This document shows positions 32,787-40,089 of a DNA stretch of 64,000 nt, in pieces. The position numbers were made by a program, and so were the translations under genes. The notes beneath the pieces are model-generated. The model had not been told where the DNA came from. It made no database searches and was given only the letters and a program-made list of their open reading frames with translations. The stretch's first letter is position 1; each line of letters opens with the position of its first letter. The DNA lies in assembly GCF_900108315.1 (NCBI RefSeq), contig NZ_FNVB01000011.1, positions 88,522 to 152,521 on the forward strand. The letters run 5' to 3'. The stretch is from Saccharopolyspora kobensis. Lineage in GTDB: Bacteria > Actinomycetota > Actinomycetes > Mycobacteriales > Pseudonocardiaceae.

Positions 32787-33776
32787 ATGTCCATCGCGCA
32801 CCGCGTCGTCATCGCGGTCTTCCCCGACGTCGACCTGCTCGACGTCACCGGCCCGGCCGAGGTCTTCGCGCTGGCCAACCGGGAGACCGCCGGGCGGGCC
32901 GGCTACCAGGTCAGGCTGGCCGGGCCGGTCGCAGGCGAGGTCCGCACCTCGGCGGGGGTGCGGATGCTCGCCGACGTGGCCTTCGACGACGTCGGCGACG
33001 ACGTCGACACCCTCCTGGTGCCGGGAGCGGTCGACATGACCGACGCCGGGCCCGTCGCCCGCATCGATCCCGACGTGGTGGCGTGGGTGCGGGAGACCTC
33101 CGCGCACGCCCGGCGCGTCGCGTCGGTGTGCGTGGGCGCGCACGTGCTGGCCGCCGCCGGGTTGCTGGGCGGCAAGACGGCGACCACCCACTGGTCGACC
33201 GCCGCGCAGCTCGCCGCCGAGCACCCGGACGTCGCGGTCGATCCCGACCCGATCTTCGTGCGCACCGACGGCGGCAGGCTGTGGACCGGGGCCGGGATCA
33301 GCGCCTGCCTGGACCTGGCGCTGGCCCTGGTCGCCGAGGACCACGGCGAGCAGACGGCGCTGGCGGTGGCCCGGCAGCTGGTGATGTACCTGAAGCGGCA
33401 GGGCGGGCAGAGCCAGTTCTCCGTGCCGCTGAGCCGCCCGGCGGGCCGTCGGGACATCGACGAGTTGCGGGTGTGGATCGCCGACCACCTCGACGCGGAC
33501 CTGTCCGCGCGGGCGCTGGCCGAGCGGATGTGCCTGAGCGAGCGGCACTTCGCCCGCGTCTTCAAGCAGGAGACCGGCACCAGCCCGGCGACCTACGTCG
33601 AAGCGGCCCGCGTCGAGCTGGCCCGCCGCCTGCTGGAGACCACCGACTGCCCGCTCGACCAGGTCGCGGCGGCCGCCGGGCTCGGCTCGGCGGAGACCCT
33701 GCACCGCGCGTTCCGGCGGCAGCTGGCCACCACGCCGGCGGCGTACCGGAGGCGCTTCCGCACGCCGGCCGCCTGA
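32787..33776 (+). CDS. GlxA-family AraC regulator with DJ-1/PfpI domain
   Basis: A 329-residue regulator. The N-terminal amidotransferase-like DJ-1/PfpI domain (HRVVIAVFPDVDLLDVTGPAEVFALAN, with the elbow SVCVGAHVLAAAG) acts as a sensor. The C-terminal AraC double helix-turn-helix includes MCLSERHFARVFKQETGTSPATYVEAARVELARRLLE. It lies 70 bases ahead of an isochorismatase-like gene on the same strand, a frequent pairing that suggests it controls that enzyme. Confidence 0.9.
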   Translation: MSIAHRVVIAVFPDVDLLDVTGPAEVFALANRETAGRAGYQVRLAGPVAGEVRTSAGVRMLADVAFDDVGDDVDTLLVPGAVDMTDAGPVARIDPDVVAWVRETSAHARRVASVCVGAHVLAAAGLLGGKTATTHWSTAAQLAAEHPDVAVDPDPIFVRTDGGRLWTGAGISACLDLALALVAEDHGEQTALAVARQLVMYLKRQGGQSQFSVPLSRPAGRRDIDELRVWIADHLDADLSARALAERMCLSERHFARVFKQETGTSPATYVEAARVELARRLLETTDCPLDQVAAAAGLGSAETLHRAFRRQLATTPAAYRRRFRTPAA

Positions 33777-33846
33777 CCCGGCGATCGATCCCCCCTCGGC
33801 GAAGGGGTGCTTCGCCATGCCCGCTCACCGGACGAGAGGACGTTCC

Positions 33847-34446
33847 ATGACATCCAAGACCCTGCGCGACGTGATCGGCCTGAGCGCCGAGCCGCCCCGG
33901 CTGAGCGAATCCGCGCTGATCCTGATCGACTTCCAGAACACCTACCGCACCGGCGTCATGGCCCTGGACGGCGCCGAGGAGGCCCTGTCGGCGGCCGCCC
34001 GGCTGCTGGAGCGTGCGCGAGCGGCGGGAATCCCGGTCGTCCACGTCATCAACGACGGCGGCGAGGGCACGCCGTACGACATCCGCGCGCACATCGGCGC
34101 CATCAGCGACGAGGTCGCGCCGGTCGATGGCGAGCCGGTGGTGGTCAAGCAGTTCCCCAACGCCTTCCACGCCACCGAGCTGGAGAAGACGCTGAAGGAC
34201 CTCGACATCGGCGGCGACCTGGTGCTGGCCGGGTTCATGACGCATATGTGCGTCACCTTCACCGCCCAGGGCGCGTTCAACCTCGGCTACCGGCCCACGG
34301 TCGTCGCCGAGGCGACCGCGACCCGGACGCTCCCAACCCCGGACGGCACGTCGCTGCCTTCGCCTTCGCTCCAGGCAGCGGCGCTGACCACGATCACCGA
34401 CCTGTTCGGCCTCGTGGTCCCCACCGCCGAATCCCTCCAGGAGTGA
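33847..34446 (+). CDS. Isochorismatase-like cysteine hydrolase
   Basis: A 199-residue hydrolase. The catalytic triad can be placed: Asp in LILIDFQNTYRTG, Lys in VVVKQFPNAF and Cys in FMTHMCVTFTAQG. Such enzymes cleave amides or enol ethers (nicotinamidase-like, isochorismate-like). ATG 33847 follows GAGAGGA. Probably transcribed with the preceding GlxA-type regulator. Confidence 0.88.
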   Translation: MTSKTLRDVIGLSAEPPRLSESALILIDFQNTYRTGVMALDGAEEALSAAARLLERARAAGIPVVHVINDGGEGTPYDIRAHIGAISDEVAPVDGEPVVVKQFPNAFHATELEKTLKDLDIGGDLVLAGFMTHMCVTFTAQGAFNLGYRPTVVAEATATRTLPTPDGTSLPSPSLQAAALTTITDLFGLVVPTAESLQE

Positions 34447-34516
34447 CCGCATCCCTGCGTCGGCGTCCACTGTGGAAATAGGTGGACGCCGTTCGCGGCG
34501 GGACGGAAACTGTCGG

Positions 34517-34648
34517 ACGTCCAGCGAGCCGGCAGACCTGTTCGGCCGCGTGGCCGCCGACTACGATCGGACGATCCCCTTCTCCGCCACTTCCGGCCAG
34601 CGCCTGGTGACCTGGACGGTTGTGCCGCGCGACGCCCGTGTGCCGGGC
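34517..34648 (+). pseudogene. N-terminal remnant of a SAM-dependent methyltransferase
   Basis: About 40 codons read SEPADLFGRVAADYDRTIPF and SATSGQRLVTWTVVPRDARV, the usual lead-in to methyltransferase motif I. The expected DVGCGxG motif is absent, and the homology stops at about 34640. It fills the 250-base gap before a TetR gene. Confidence 0.6.
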
Positions 34649-34697
34649 GTTTCAGCCTCCGCTCGTCGGGGTTCTCCCCGAGATCGCCCCTGGGAGG

Positions 34698-35309
34698 TCA
34701 GCAGAGGTCGCGCAGGCTGAGCGGGGCGGGCGGTGGGAGAGGTTCGGCGTGCTCGGCTCGCAGGGAGTTGAGCAGGTAGCCCAGCAGTCGGCGGGAGGCG
34801 GCCGGAGTCGTCACGCCGTTGTTCGCCATGAGCAGCAGTGTGAGATCGCTGAGCTCGAAATCGGCGCGGAGCGCACCGGCCTCCTTGGCGCGGTCGGCCA
34901 GCGCGGCGAAACTGCGCAGCGCGCGGTCGAGTTCCTGGTCAACGTTGACGGTTGCGGGCAGCGCCGCGAGGAAGGCCGCGCTGAAACCGCGGTCGTCGGC
35001 CTGCATGGCGAACACCTTCTCGAGCACCGAGCAGAACCCGCGCCACGGATCGGGATCGTCCAGCGCCTCGTGGACGACCGCGGTGCAGTTCGCGAACCGG
35101 TCGGCGAACGCCTCGGTGATCAGCGATTCCTTCGTGGGGAAGCGGCGGTAGAGGGTGGCGACGCCGACCTCGGCGCGCCGGGCGATCGCGGCCATCGGCA
35201 CGTCGAGGCCGCGCTCGGCGAACAGCGCCCGCGCCACCTCGACGATGCGATCGCGGTTCTGCCGCGCGTCGACGCGCAGCTCGGGCAGGTGAGACGGCTG
35301 CGTGCTCAT
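34698..35309 (-). CDS. TetR-family repressor
   Basis: A 203-residue regulator with the HTH at residues about 14-60 (QNRDRIVEVARALFAERGLDVPMAAIARRAEVGVATLYRRFPTKESLITEAF). ATG 35309 is used. It diverges from a small nitroreductase-like gene, and a perfect inverted repeat lies between the two, so that gene is the expected target. Confidence 0.9.
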   Translation of the reverse strand: MSTQPSHLPELRVDARQNRDRIVEVARALFAERGLDVPMAAIARRAEVGVATLYRRFPTKESLITEAFADRFANCTAVVHEALDDPDPWRGFCSVLEKVFAMQADDRGFSAAFLAALPATVNVDQELDRALRSFAALADRAKEAGALRADFELSDLTLLLMANNGVTTPAASRRLLGYLLNSLRAEHAEPLPPPAPLSLRDLC

Positions 35310-35326
35310 CGCTCTCACTTTAGCTC

Positions 35327-35348
35327 AAGTGGAGGGGGTGCTCCACTT
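35327..35348. promoter_or_regulatory. Operator between TetR and nitroreductase-like gene
   Basis: AAGTGGAG (35327-35334) and CTCCACTT (35341-35348) form a perfect 8-bp inverted repeat with a 6-bp spacer. Confidence 0.8.
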
Positions 35349-35408
35349 TTCTTGCTAGCGTTGTCCGTGCAGGTGGAAGGCGGTTTCGAGAGCGAATCGA
35401 GGAGTCTC

Positions 35409-35762
35409 ATGAGGGTCGGAGGAGCACGGACGGAGCGCGTGGTCGGCGGCTTCAACGCGTGGATGATCGCGCTGAGCCGATCGCCGCGGTGGGGTCGGCC
35501 GGTCCGCAAGCACTTCACGGTCATCACCTACACCGGCCGTCGTTCGGGACGCACCTTCACGGCCCCGGTCGGCTACCGAAGAAAGGGCGACACCGTCACG
35601 ATCGGCGTCCACGTCCCCAACGCCAAGAATTGGTGGCGGAACTTCACCGGCGAAGGCGGCCCGATCACCCTGGAACTCGACGAAACCCCTCGCGAGGGCC
35701 ACGCGATCGCCCGCCGCGACGAGAAGGGCCGCGTGACGGTCACCGTGCAACTGACGGACTGA
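35409..35762 (+). CDS. Nitroreductase/F420-dependent (DUF385, Ddn-like) protein
   Basis: A 117-residue split-barrel protein. It shows HFTVITYTGRRSGRTFTAPVGYRRKGDTVTIG and NAKNWWRNFTGEGGPITLEL, typical of the deazaflavin-dependent nitroreductase family. It is shorter than Ddn and begins at the second strand, as many members do. The likely cofactor is F420H2 or FMN, with a quinone or nitro compound as acceptor. ATG 35409 follows GAGGAG. Confidence 0.8.
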   Translation: MRVGGARTERVVGGFNAWMIALSRSPRWGRPVRKHFTVITYTGRRSGRTFTAPVGYRRKGDTVTIGVHVPNAKNWWRNFTGEGGPITLELDETPREGHAIARRDEKGRVTVTVQLTD

Positions 35763-35795
35763 AGGCCTCCGCAGCCCCGCCGCCCCGGAACCACC

Positions 35796-35839
35796 GCAAT
35801 TTCAATTGAAATCACACCTCCAATTTCAATTGAAATTGC
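35796..35839. repeat. Paired ATTTCAATTGAAAT palindromes (copy 3)
   Basis: Perfect 14-bp palindromes at 35799-35812 and 35823-35836 again have 24 bp between centres. The outer GC ends make a 17-bp inverted repeat (35796-35812 and 35823-35839). It starts 33 bases after the stop of the nitroreductase-like gene. Confidence 0.9.
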
Positions 35840-36026
35840 GTTCCGGAGGCCGGAGCGGGCCTCTGCTCGCCGCACGATCCGGCCGAGGCGCGGGACGAAC
35901 GGGTGCGGCTGATGTCCGAACCGCCACCGCGATCCCGCGGTGGCCTGCGGCGGGTGCTGGCTCCGCTGGACGAGGAACTCCGGCGCACTGTTCGGAATCA
36001 CGTCGTGCCCGCGCGCGGTGGGCTGC

Positions 36027-36032
36027 TAACGT
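36027..36032 (+). promoter_or_regulatory. -10-like element for the threonine leader
   Basis: TAACGT lies seven bases before GTG 36040, the position expected when transcription starts on the first base of a leaderless message. No clear -35 is seen. Confidence 0.45.
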
Positions 36033-36039
36033 CGTCGGT

Positions 36040-36090
36040 GTGAAGCGCGCTGGTCTGACTACGACGCCGGACGACGTCCCGGCGCGCTGA
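36040..36090 (+). CDS. Threonine-rich leader peptide (16 residues)
   Basis: GTG 36040 opens MKRAGLTTTPDDVPAR, ending at TGA 36088-36090. It holds three consecutive threonine codons, ACT ACG ACG (36058-36066). It is followed 12 bases later by a 14-bp hairpin, and then by a threonyl-tRNA synthetase-like gene. A -10-like box seven bases upstream suggests a leaderless message. A 43-codon frame (35912-36043, MSEPPPRSRGG...) overlaps its start and is probably chance. Function as an attenuator peptide is inferred. Confidence 0.65.
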   Translation: MKRAGLTTTPDDVPAR

Positions 36091-36102
36091 CTGCTGTTCT
36101 CG

Positions 36103-36134
36103 CGAAGCTCCGGGGCGGGTGCCCCGGAGCTTCG
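36103..36134 (+). terminator. Attenuator hairpin upstream of the ThrRS-like gene
   Basis: CGAAGCTCCGGGGC (36103-36116) and GCCCCGGAGCTTCG (36121-36134) form a perfect 14-bp stem with a GGGT loop, 41 bases before the ATG. A smaller hairpin, GCCGG-N8-CCGGC (36066-36083), lies inside the leader peptide. Also, ACGACG in the leader could pair with CGTCGT at 36133-36138 as a competing fold. Confidence 0.7.
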
Positions 36135-36174
36135 TCGTGTGGTCACCCGCCTCATCACCGGTGAGGAGACCACC

Positions 36175-37374
36175 ATGCACGACCACCGCAAGCTCGGCCG
36201 CGAGCTGGGGCTGTTCGACACCGACCCGCTGATCGGCGCCGGGCTGCCGTACTGGCTGCCCGACGGAGCCGTCGTGCGGCACACCCTGGAGGAGTACATC
36301 CGCGACGCCGAGCGGCGGGCGGGATACCGGCACGTCTGCTCACCGGTGCTGGGCAAGCGCGAGCTGTACGAGATCTCCGGCCACTGGGAGCACTACCGCG
36401 ACGACATGTTCCCGCCGATGGATCTCGGCGGCGAACAGGTGGTGCTGCGCCCGAGCCTGTGCCCGCACCACGCGGTCATCTACCGGTCGCGCTCGCACAG
36501 CTACCGGGAACTGCCGCTGCGGATGGCGGAACTGGGCGGCATGTACCGCTCGGAGCTCTCCGGCGTGCTCGGCGGCCTGACCCGCGTGCGCGCGATCCAG
36601 CTCAACGACGCGCACATCTTCTGCACCCTCGACCAGGTCGCCGAGGAGGCCGCGGCCGCGCTGGAACTGATCCGCAGCGCCTACGCGGCGATGGGCATCA
36701 GCGCCGCCCGCTACCGGCTCTCGCTGGCAGGTGAAGGCGGGAAGTACGTCGCAGCACCGGAGAACTGGAAGCGCGCGGCCGCCCTGCTCACCGAAGTCCT
36801 CGACCGCAGCGGCCTGGAGTACGAGGCCGTCGAGGGCGAAGCGGCGTTCTACGGCCCGAAGATCGACGTGCAGGTCGCCGACAGCGCAGGCCGCGAATCG
36901 ACCCTGTCCACCGTGCAGGTCGACTTCCACCAGCCCGAGCGGTTCGACCTGCACTACACCGGCCCGGACGGCGCCAAGCACCGGCCGGTCATGGTGCACC
37001 GCAGCATCATCGGCAGCGTGGAACGAGCCGTCGCGCACCTCATCGAGGTGCACGGCGGGGCCTTCCCCGCCTGGCTGGCGCCGACCCAGCTCGTGATCCT
37101 GCCGATCTCCGACGCCGAGCTGCCGCACGCGGACCGCTTCGCCCGGCAGTGCCTGCGACGAGGTCTGCGCGCGGAGCTCTCGCCCCCGGACCGGGGCAGC
37201 CTCGGCGCGCGCATCCGCGAAGCCCGGCTGGTGCCCTACCAGGTGGTGATCGGCGCGAAGGAGGCCGAAGCGGACCTGGTCTCGGTGCGCCTGCGCGACG
37301 GTCAGCGCCTGGACGCCCAACCGGCCGAGGAGTTCCTGGCCGGTCTCGGCGACCTTCGGTCCTCAGTGGACTGA
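36175..37374 (+). CDS. Truncated threonyl-tRNA synthetase paralogue (no TGS or editing domain)
   Basis: A 399-residue class II synthetase. It has only the catalytic core and anticodon-binding domain; full bacterial ThrRS is about 640-690 residues. Zinc ligands are kept: C96 (RPSLCPHH), H147 (NDAHIF) and the His of MVHR. Motif 2 (MYRSELSG) and FYGPKIDV are present. Two normally fixed stretches differ: SLHGLMR has become VLGGLTR, and FTQDDAHIF has become IQLNDAHIF. The anticodon domain runs from APTQLVILPIS. ATG 36175 follows GTGAGGAG. It lies behind a Thr-codon leader and hairpin, so induction by loss of charged tRNA-Thr is likely. A role as an inhibitor-resistant second enzyme is inferred. 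Confidence 0.85.
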   Translation: MHDHRKLGRELGLFDTDPLIGAGLPYWLPDGAVVRHTLEEYIRDAERRAGYRHVCSPVLGKRELYEISGHWEHYRDDMFPPMDLGGEQVVLRPSLCPHHAVIYRSRSHSYRELPLRMAELGGMYRSELSGVLGGLTRVRAIQLNDAHIFCTLDQVAEEAAAALELIRSAYAAMGISAARYRLSLAGEGGKYVAAPENWKRAAALLTEVLDRSGLEYEAVEGEAAFYGPKIDVQVADSAGRESTLSTVQVDFHQPERFDLHYTGPDGAKHRPVMVHRSIIGSVERAVAHLIEVHGGAFPAWLAPTQLVILPISDAELPHADRFARQCLRRGLRAELSPPDRGSLGARIREARLVPYQVVIGAKEAEADLVSVRLRDGQRLDAQPAEEFLAGLGDLRSSVD

Positions 37375-37431
37375 ACAGCCCTTTTTCGGGAGGTGTGACA
37401 ACCACCGGGGCCGTTGGACGTCTGAACGGGT

Positions 37432-38535
37432 ATGAACACCCGACGCATGCGGAACGACTGGAGCGCACGGCCGGCGGCGCCCGCCCCGAGGCCTGCGCCG
37501 CCCCGTCCTGCGAACGGCATGCGGGACGACTGGAACGCCCGGCCGCCGGCTCGCGGGCCGAGGCCTGCGCCACCGCACTCCCGGCGGCGCAGGCCTCGCT
37601 GGCCGGTCGTGGTGCTGCTCGTGCTGGTGCTGTTCCCGCTGGTGTTCGGGGGCTGGCTCTGGTTCCACGTCGATTCGTCGATCAACCGGGTCAGCGCCTT
37701 CCCCGACTACGACGGTCGGCCGGCCGCGGGCGCGGGCACGAACTGGCTCATCGTCGGCTCCGACAGCCGGGACGGGCTCGACCCGGAAACCCGCGAGAAC
37801 CTGCACGTCGGTGCGGCCGAGGGGAACCGCACGGACACGATCATGATCGCGCACTTGCCGGACAACGACACGCCGCCGACGCTGATCAGCCTCCCGCGCG
37901 ACTCCCGCGTCCCGGTGCCCGGCCAGGGCCGATCGATGATCAACTCGGCGTTCGCCATCGGCGGCCCGCAGCTGCTGGCGCAGACCGTCGAGCAGGCCAC
38001 CGGCCTGCGGATCGACCACTACGCCGAGATCGGCTTCGGCGGCTTCGCCGGCCTGGTCGACGCGGTCGGCGGCGTCGAGATGTGCCTGGAGCAGGAGATG
38101 CACGACACGCAGACCGGCCAGACGCTGCAGGCCGGCTGCCAGGTCCTGGACGGCGAGAAGGCGCTGACCTTCGTCCGGATGCGCTACAGCGACGCCACGC
38201 CGCGATCGGACCTCGACCGGGTCGCCAACCAGCGCAGGTTCATCGGCGCGCTGGCCGACGAGGCCTCCAGCTTCGGCACCCTCATCAACCCGTTCACGAC
38301 CTACGCCCTCGCCGACAGCGGCGCGGCCGCGATGAAGATGTCCGAATCCGACGGCGTCGGCGACCTGCTGTCGCTGGCCTGGGCGATGCGCGGCATCTCC
38401 TCGGGCGGAGTGGTGACGACGACGGTGCCGGTCGCCGACGCCACCGCCAAGAGCTGGGACAAGGAGAAGGCCAGCGCGCTGTTCGAGTCGGTCAACTCCG
38501 ACCAGCCGATCTCCGACGACCTGATCGTCGAGTGA
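37432..38535 (+). CDS. LytR-CpsA-Psr (LCP) family cell-wall ligase
   Basis: A 367-residue membrane-anchored protein. A cytoplasmic proline/arginine-rich tail of about 57 residues precedes one transmembrane helix (PVVVLLVLVLFPLVFGGWLW). The extracellular LCP domain follows, with NWLIVGSDSRDGLD, RTDTIMIAHLPD, LISLPRDSRV and RMRYSDATPRSDLDRVANQRRFI carrying the conserved Asp/Arg residues. LCP enzymes attach polymers such as arabinogalactan or teichoic-type glycans to peptidoglycan. The tail holds near-repeats (RNDWSARP, RDDWNARP). Confidence 0.93.
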   Translation: MNTRRMRNDWSARPAAPAPRPAPPRPANGMRDDWNARPPARGPRPAPPHSRRRRPRWPVVVLLVLVLFPLVFGGWLWFHVDSSINRVSAFPDYDGRPAAGAGTNWLIVGSDSRDGLDPETRENLHVGAAEGNRTDTIMIAHLPDNDTPPTLISLPRDSRVPVPGQGRSMINSAFAIGGPQLLAQTVEQATGLRIDHYAEIGFGGFAGLVDAVGGVEMCLEQEMHDTQTGQTLQAGCQVLDGEKALTFVRMRYSDATPRSDLDRVANQRRFIGALADEASSFGTLINPFTTYALADSGAAAMKMSESDGVGDLLSLAWAMRGISSGGVVTTTVPVADATAKSWDKEKASALFESVNSDQPISDDLIVE

Positions 38536-38542
38536 GCACCGT

Positions 38543-38590
38543 GGTCGTGAGTGCGCAACAGTGTTCGAACGCTGTCGCGCACTCACGACC
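38543..38590. repeat. GTGAGTG-type dispersed hairpin (copy 3), likely terminator
   Basis: GGTCGTGAGTGCGC (38543-38556) pairs perfectly with GCGCACTCACGACC (38577-38590), with an inner ACAG/CTGT pair. It lies between the converging LCP and AhpD-like genes and can terminate both. Confidence 0.85.
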
Positions 38591-38592
38591 GC

Positions 38593-39030
38593 TCAGCGGC
38601 GCGGTGGCTTCATCTCCAGCGGCACGCCGATCAGGTTCAGCGCGTTGATCAGCGACACCTGCGCGACGAGGTGCCCGAGCTCCGCTTCGTCCGGGAACGC
38701 CTTGCGCAGCGAGTCCCACAGCTCGTCGGTGACGTGCTCGCGCCGGGTCGCCGCCTCGGCGTAGGCCAGCGCGGCCCGCTCCCGCTCGTCGAACAGCTCC
38801 GACTCCTGCCACACCGGAAGCTGCAGCAGCCGGTCCTGGCCCTCGCCGTGCCGCAACGCCTCCCGGCTGTGCATGTCGACGCAGTACACGCAGCCGTTGA
38901 TCTGCGAAACCCGGATCTTCACCAGTTCGCGCAAGGTCACGTCCAGCGGCCCCTCCCGCAGCGCCGCATCGGCCTGCTTGAAGCCCGCGTACGGCTCGGG
39001 GGCGGTCTTGCTGAGATCCAGTCGTGCCAT
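38593..39030 (-). CDS. AhpD-like alkylhydroperoxidase-family protein (ECF41 partner)
   Basis: A 145-residue carboxymuconolactone decarboxylase-fold protein with the redox motif SQINGCVYCVDMHSREA. It starts 38 bases below the stop of an ECF41 sigma gene on the same strand, so the two form an operon. Related to, but clearly distinct from, the copy at 25844. Confidence 0.9.
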   Translation of the reverse strand: MARLDLSKTAPEPYAGFKQADAALREGPLDVTLRELVKIRVSQINGCVYCVDMHSREALRHGEGQDRLLQLPVWQESELFDERERAALAYAEAATRREHVTDELWDSLRKAFPDEAELGHLVAQVSLINALNLIGVPLEMKPPRR

Positions 39031-39068
39031 GGTCTTCCTCTCCCATCAGGCCTTCACCAGGGAGACGA

Positions 39069-39935
39069 CTAGGGGCGCGCGAACGTGACCGCGCGGAGCT
39101 TCCGCGGGTTGAGCTGCCGCCGGTAGGCGCTGATCCGGCCATCGGTGATCCCGACGGTGTCGACGCTGTGCACGCGGCCGTTCCGGTAGGCGACCAGCGC
39201 GGGCTCGCCACCGACCTCGACGATGTCGATACGGCTCAGCGACCACTGCCTGCCCACCCGCAACAGCACTTCGGCGATGCGCAGCCCGCCGTGGATGAGC
39301 TTGCGCGCCGCGAAGACCTCCCCGCCGCCGTCGGTGGTGTACACGGCGTCAGGGTGCATCAGCTCGACCAGGCCTGCGAGGTCACCGGCCTGGTAGGCGG
39401 CGCGGAAGGCGACGAGCAGGCGCTCGCGTTCGGCGCGCGGCGCGGTCGGGGCGGACTCCCTGGCCTCGGCGACCCGGCGCCGCGCCCGCGAGGCCAGCTT
39501 CCGCGCGGCGGGCACCGACCCGCCCAGCACCTCGGCGATCCGGTCGAAGGAGATCCCGAAGACGTCGTGCAGCACGAACGCCACCCGCTCCGGCGGGCTC
39601 AACGCCTCCATGACCAGCAGCATCGCGGTCGACACGGACTCGTCGACGAGCACCGGCTCGGCCGCGTCCGGTCCGGTGAGCAGCGGCTCCGGCAGCCACG
39701 GGCCGACGTAGCTCTCCCGCTGCACCCGCGCGGACTTCAGCACGTCGTAGGAGCGCCGCGCGGCCACGGTCACCAGCCACGCCCGGAGATCCACGACCGC
39801 GCTGAGATCGGCTGAAGACGCCCGCAACCAGACGTCCTGCACGACGTCCTCGGCGTCGGCGACGCTGCCGAGCAGCCGGTAGGCCACTCCGAACACGGCC
39901 GGCCGGTGCTCCGGCCACTCGGCCGTCAGCCGCAT
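39069..39935 (-). CDS. ECF41-family RNA polymerase sigma factor (second copy)
   Basis: A 288-residue sigma factor. Region 2 (FGVAYRLLGSVADAEDVVQDVWLRA), the PWLPEPL linker and region 4 are present. The SnoaL-like extension has DGGGE near residue 200 and NPRKL near the C-terminus, matching the ECF41 control motifs. Followed in operon by an AhpD-like gene, its expected target. Confidence 0.9.
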   Translation of the reverse strand: MRLTAEWPEHRPAVFGVAYRLLGSVADAEDVVQDVWLRASSADLSAVVDLRAWLVTVAARRSYDVLKSARVQRESYVGPWLPEPLLTGPDAAEPVLVDESVSTAMLLVMEALSPPERVAFVLHDVFGISFDRIAEVLGGSVPAARKLASRARRRVAEARESAPTAPRAERERLLVAFRAAYQAGDLAGLVELMHPDAVYTTDGGGEVFAARKLIHGGLRIAEVLLRVGRQWSLSRIDIVEVGGEPALVAYRNGRVHSVDTVGITDGRISAYRRQLNPRKLRAVTFARP

Positions 39936-40089
39936 GGCGCACTCCCGGGGAAATTCGCTTGTCGCCTCCCGCCGCGGTGCGGAAACTGGTCGGCGACCGG
40001 TAGCCCAGTGGCGGAGGACTTCGTGCGCCGACTCTTCGAAATGCCCCGACTTCCCAGGCGGAACGAGTATTTCGAGGACCACGGCGCAC

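Noticed and set aside
35912..36043. 43-residue gene overlapping the threonine leader start
   Set aside because: No ribosome site, no recognised similarity, arginine/proline-rich. Probably a chance frame in GC-rich DNA.
36001..36174. T-box riboswitch before the ThrRS-like gene
   Set aside because: No T-box core sequence or specifier loop layout is visible. The Thr-codon peptide plus hairpin explains the region better.
36469..36630. Loss of a zinc ligand in the ThrRS-like protein
   Set aside because: The His-to-Gly change in VLGGLTR is not the zinc position. Counting from motif 2 places the zinc histidine in NDAHIF, which is intact, as are C96 and the His of MVHR.
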